Positions 6,482-7,161 of a DNA stretch of 7,161 nucleotides are shown piece by piece; position 1 is the first letter of the stretch; each line of letters begins with the position of its first letter. The stretch lies in NCBI GenBank assembly GCA_021772365.1, contig JAJFMC010000159.1, forward strand, positions 1 to 7,161, written 5' to 3'. A program made the position numbers and the translations under genes. Source of the stretch: Chlamydiota bacterium. GTDB taxonomy: Bacteria > Chlamydiota > Chlamydiia > Chlamydiales > Criblamydiaceae. The notes under the pieces are model-generated. The model was not told where the DNA came from. It did not search any database and saw only the letters and a list, made by a program, of their open reading frames with translations.

Positions 6482-6511
6482 TTGAACATTTCCTTCATCC
6501 GTTGTTATAGT
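6482..6511 (+). promoter_or_regulatory. Candidate sigma70-type promoter for the exbB/tolQ-like gene
   Basis: TTGAAC (6482-6487) and TATAGT (6506-6511) are separated by 18 nt and match 4 of 6 and 5 of 6 consensus positions. The start codon at 6547 lies about 35 nt downstream of the -10 box, leaving a short leader with a modest AGG ribosome site at 6538-6540. Confidence 0.45.
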
Positions 6512-6546
6512 GAACTCAATGAACACGTAACATTGGTAGGTTTGCG

Positions 6547-7161
6547 ATGAAATCAACTGTTAGTAGACTCATTTTTTTTATTTGCTTATGTATATTCCCC
6601 TCTGCATATTTACTTTCGGAACTCGGGCAAGTAATCACGCCTGCAGAAGGAGTTCCTTCAACTCTCAATTTGGGAAAAGTCTTTGAGTCATGTCCTATTA
6701 TTTACACAATACTCATTAGCCTTTCCATAGGTGCAAGTGTATTGTGGATATACAGCCTTTTCACTTTACGCCTAAAAGACATGATGCCTGAAGATTTTAC
6801 ACATAACCTACGACAACAAATTTCTGAACAGCATTTTGAAGAAGCTCTTGAGTTCTGCGAGAGAGAGAACAATTTTGCATCTAACATTATTGCCAGTGGT
6901 CTAAGCGCCAGAAACCATGGTTCACAAGTTGTAATGGACACGATACAAGCAGAAGGTCAACGAGCAGGTAGCAAGATCTGGCAGAGAATTGGATTATTGA
7001 ATGATATCGCAGTGATTGCTCCTATGTTTGGTTTATTAGGTACGGTACTTGGGCTGTTCTTCGCTTTTTATGACACATCAAATACAACGGATAATTTAAC
7101 CTCTATATTCGACGGTTTAGGTATCGCGATAGGGACAACAGTCTTGGGGTTAATTGTGGCC
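6547..7161 (+). CDS. exbB: MotA/TolQ/ExbB proton-channel family protein, partial at the right edge
   Basis: This inner-membrane protein is expected to form, with an ExbD/TolR partner, the proton channel that powers TonB-type transport or the Tol-Pal system. The first 205 residues are in the window, with no stop. Residues 1-24 are a basic start plus a hydrophobic stretch (RLIFFICLCIFPSAYLL), resembling a signal peptide or extra helix. Helix 1 of the core is about 50-73. A cytoplasmic loop with helical Gln/Glu-rich segments follows at about 75-150 and includes IIASGLSAR. Helix 2 at about 152-176 carries the signature APMFGLLGTVLGLFFAF. Helix 3 begins near 188 with GLGIAIGTTVLGLIVA, the usual Thr-containing pore helix. 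The ATG at 6547 has AGG 6 nt upstream. ExbB and TolQ cannot be separated on this fragment, so the symbol is provisional. The N-terminal hydrophobic extension is seen in some ExbB proteins. Confidence 0.9.
   Translation, partial: MKSTVSRLIFFICLCIFPSAYLLSELGQVITPAEGVPSTLNLGKVFESCPIIYTILISLSIGASVLWIYSLFTLRLKDMMPEDFTHNLRQQISEQHFEEALEFCERENNFASNIIASGLSARNHGSQVVMDTIQAEGQRAGSKIWQRIGLLNDIAVIAPMFGLLGTVLGLFFAFYDTSNTTDNLTSIFDGLGIAIGTTVLGLIVA

Noticed and set aside
6702..6941. Minus-strand 79-codon frame opposite the exbB-like gene
   Set aside because: The + strand frame carries the ExbB/TolQ signatures, and the minus-strand product shows no features of its own.

Overview
The window reads almost entirely on the + strand. 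It is AT-rich, clearly below 50% G+C by eye (not counted). It looks like part of the chromosome of a Gram-negative bacterium. Evidence for this is a TolQ/ExbB-type proton-channel subunit, a large MscS-type channel with a coiled-coil region ahead of its pore, and bacterial Shine-Dalgarno sites. Two long proteins of unfamiliar sequence sit among the housekeeping-like genes. That mix would suit an intracellular or amoeba-associated lineage, such as environmental Chlamydiae. This is a guess from the overall look; no marker here proves it.

Region by region: (1) Positions 1-1662 hold a mechanosensitive-channel locus in two frames. A coiled-coil reading frame already open at the left edge ends at 689. 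An overlapping +1-shifted frame (625-1662) supplies more coiled coil, three membrane helices and the complete MscS pore and beta domain. The switch can be placed at a CCCCC run (619-623), so this is most simply one long gene split by a single-base frameshift. (2) Positions 1848-4691 hold three co-directional genes, probably one transcription unit: a 576-residue unknown protein with a charged, serine-rich linker, a dienelactone-hydrolase-family enzyme with an intact Cys-Asp-His triad, and a small four-helix TMEM14-type membrane protein. A GC-rich hairpin follows. (3) Positions 4692-5096 carry no gene. They contain a striking 161-bp imperfect palindrome (4767-4927), which looks like a MITE-type or dispersed palindromic repeat, then a very AT-rich leader with a candidate promoter. 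(4) Positions 5097-6449 encode a 450-residue protein with no ATG near its start. Its C-terminal half has an FGHSF ... TCANF pattern of the kind seen in circularly permuted papain-fold (NlpC/P60-, LRAT- or DUF4105-like) enzymes. (5) From 6547 to the right edge runs a truncated exbB/tolQ-like gene behind a good sigma70-like promoter. Its partner exbD/tolR gene would be expected just beyond the window.

The well-understood genes (MscS channel, ExbB/TolQ, TMEM14-like protein) concern the cell envelope. The most novel material is the 450-residue putative cysteine enzyme, the 576-residue unknown, the palindromic element and the split channel gene. No rRNA, tRNA, CRISPR array or intact insertion sequence was seen.
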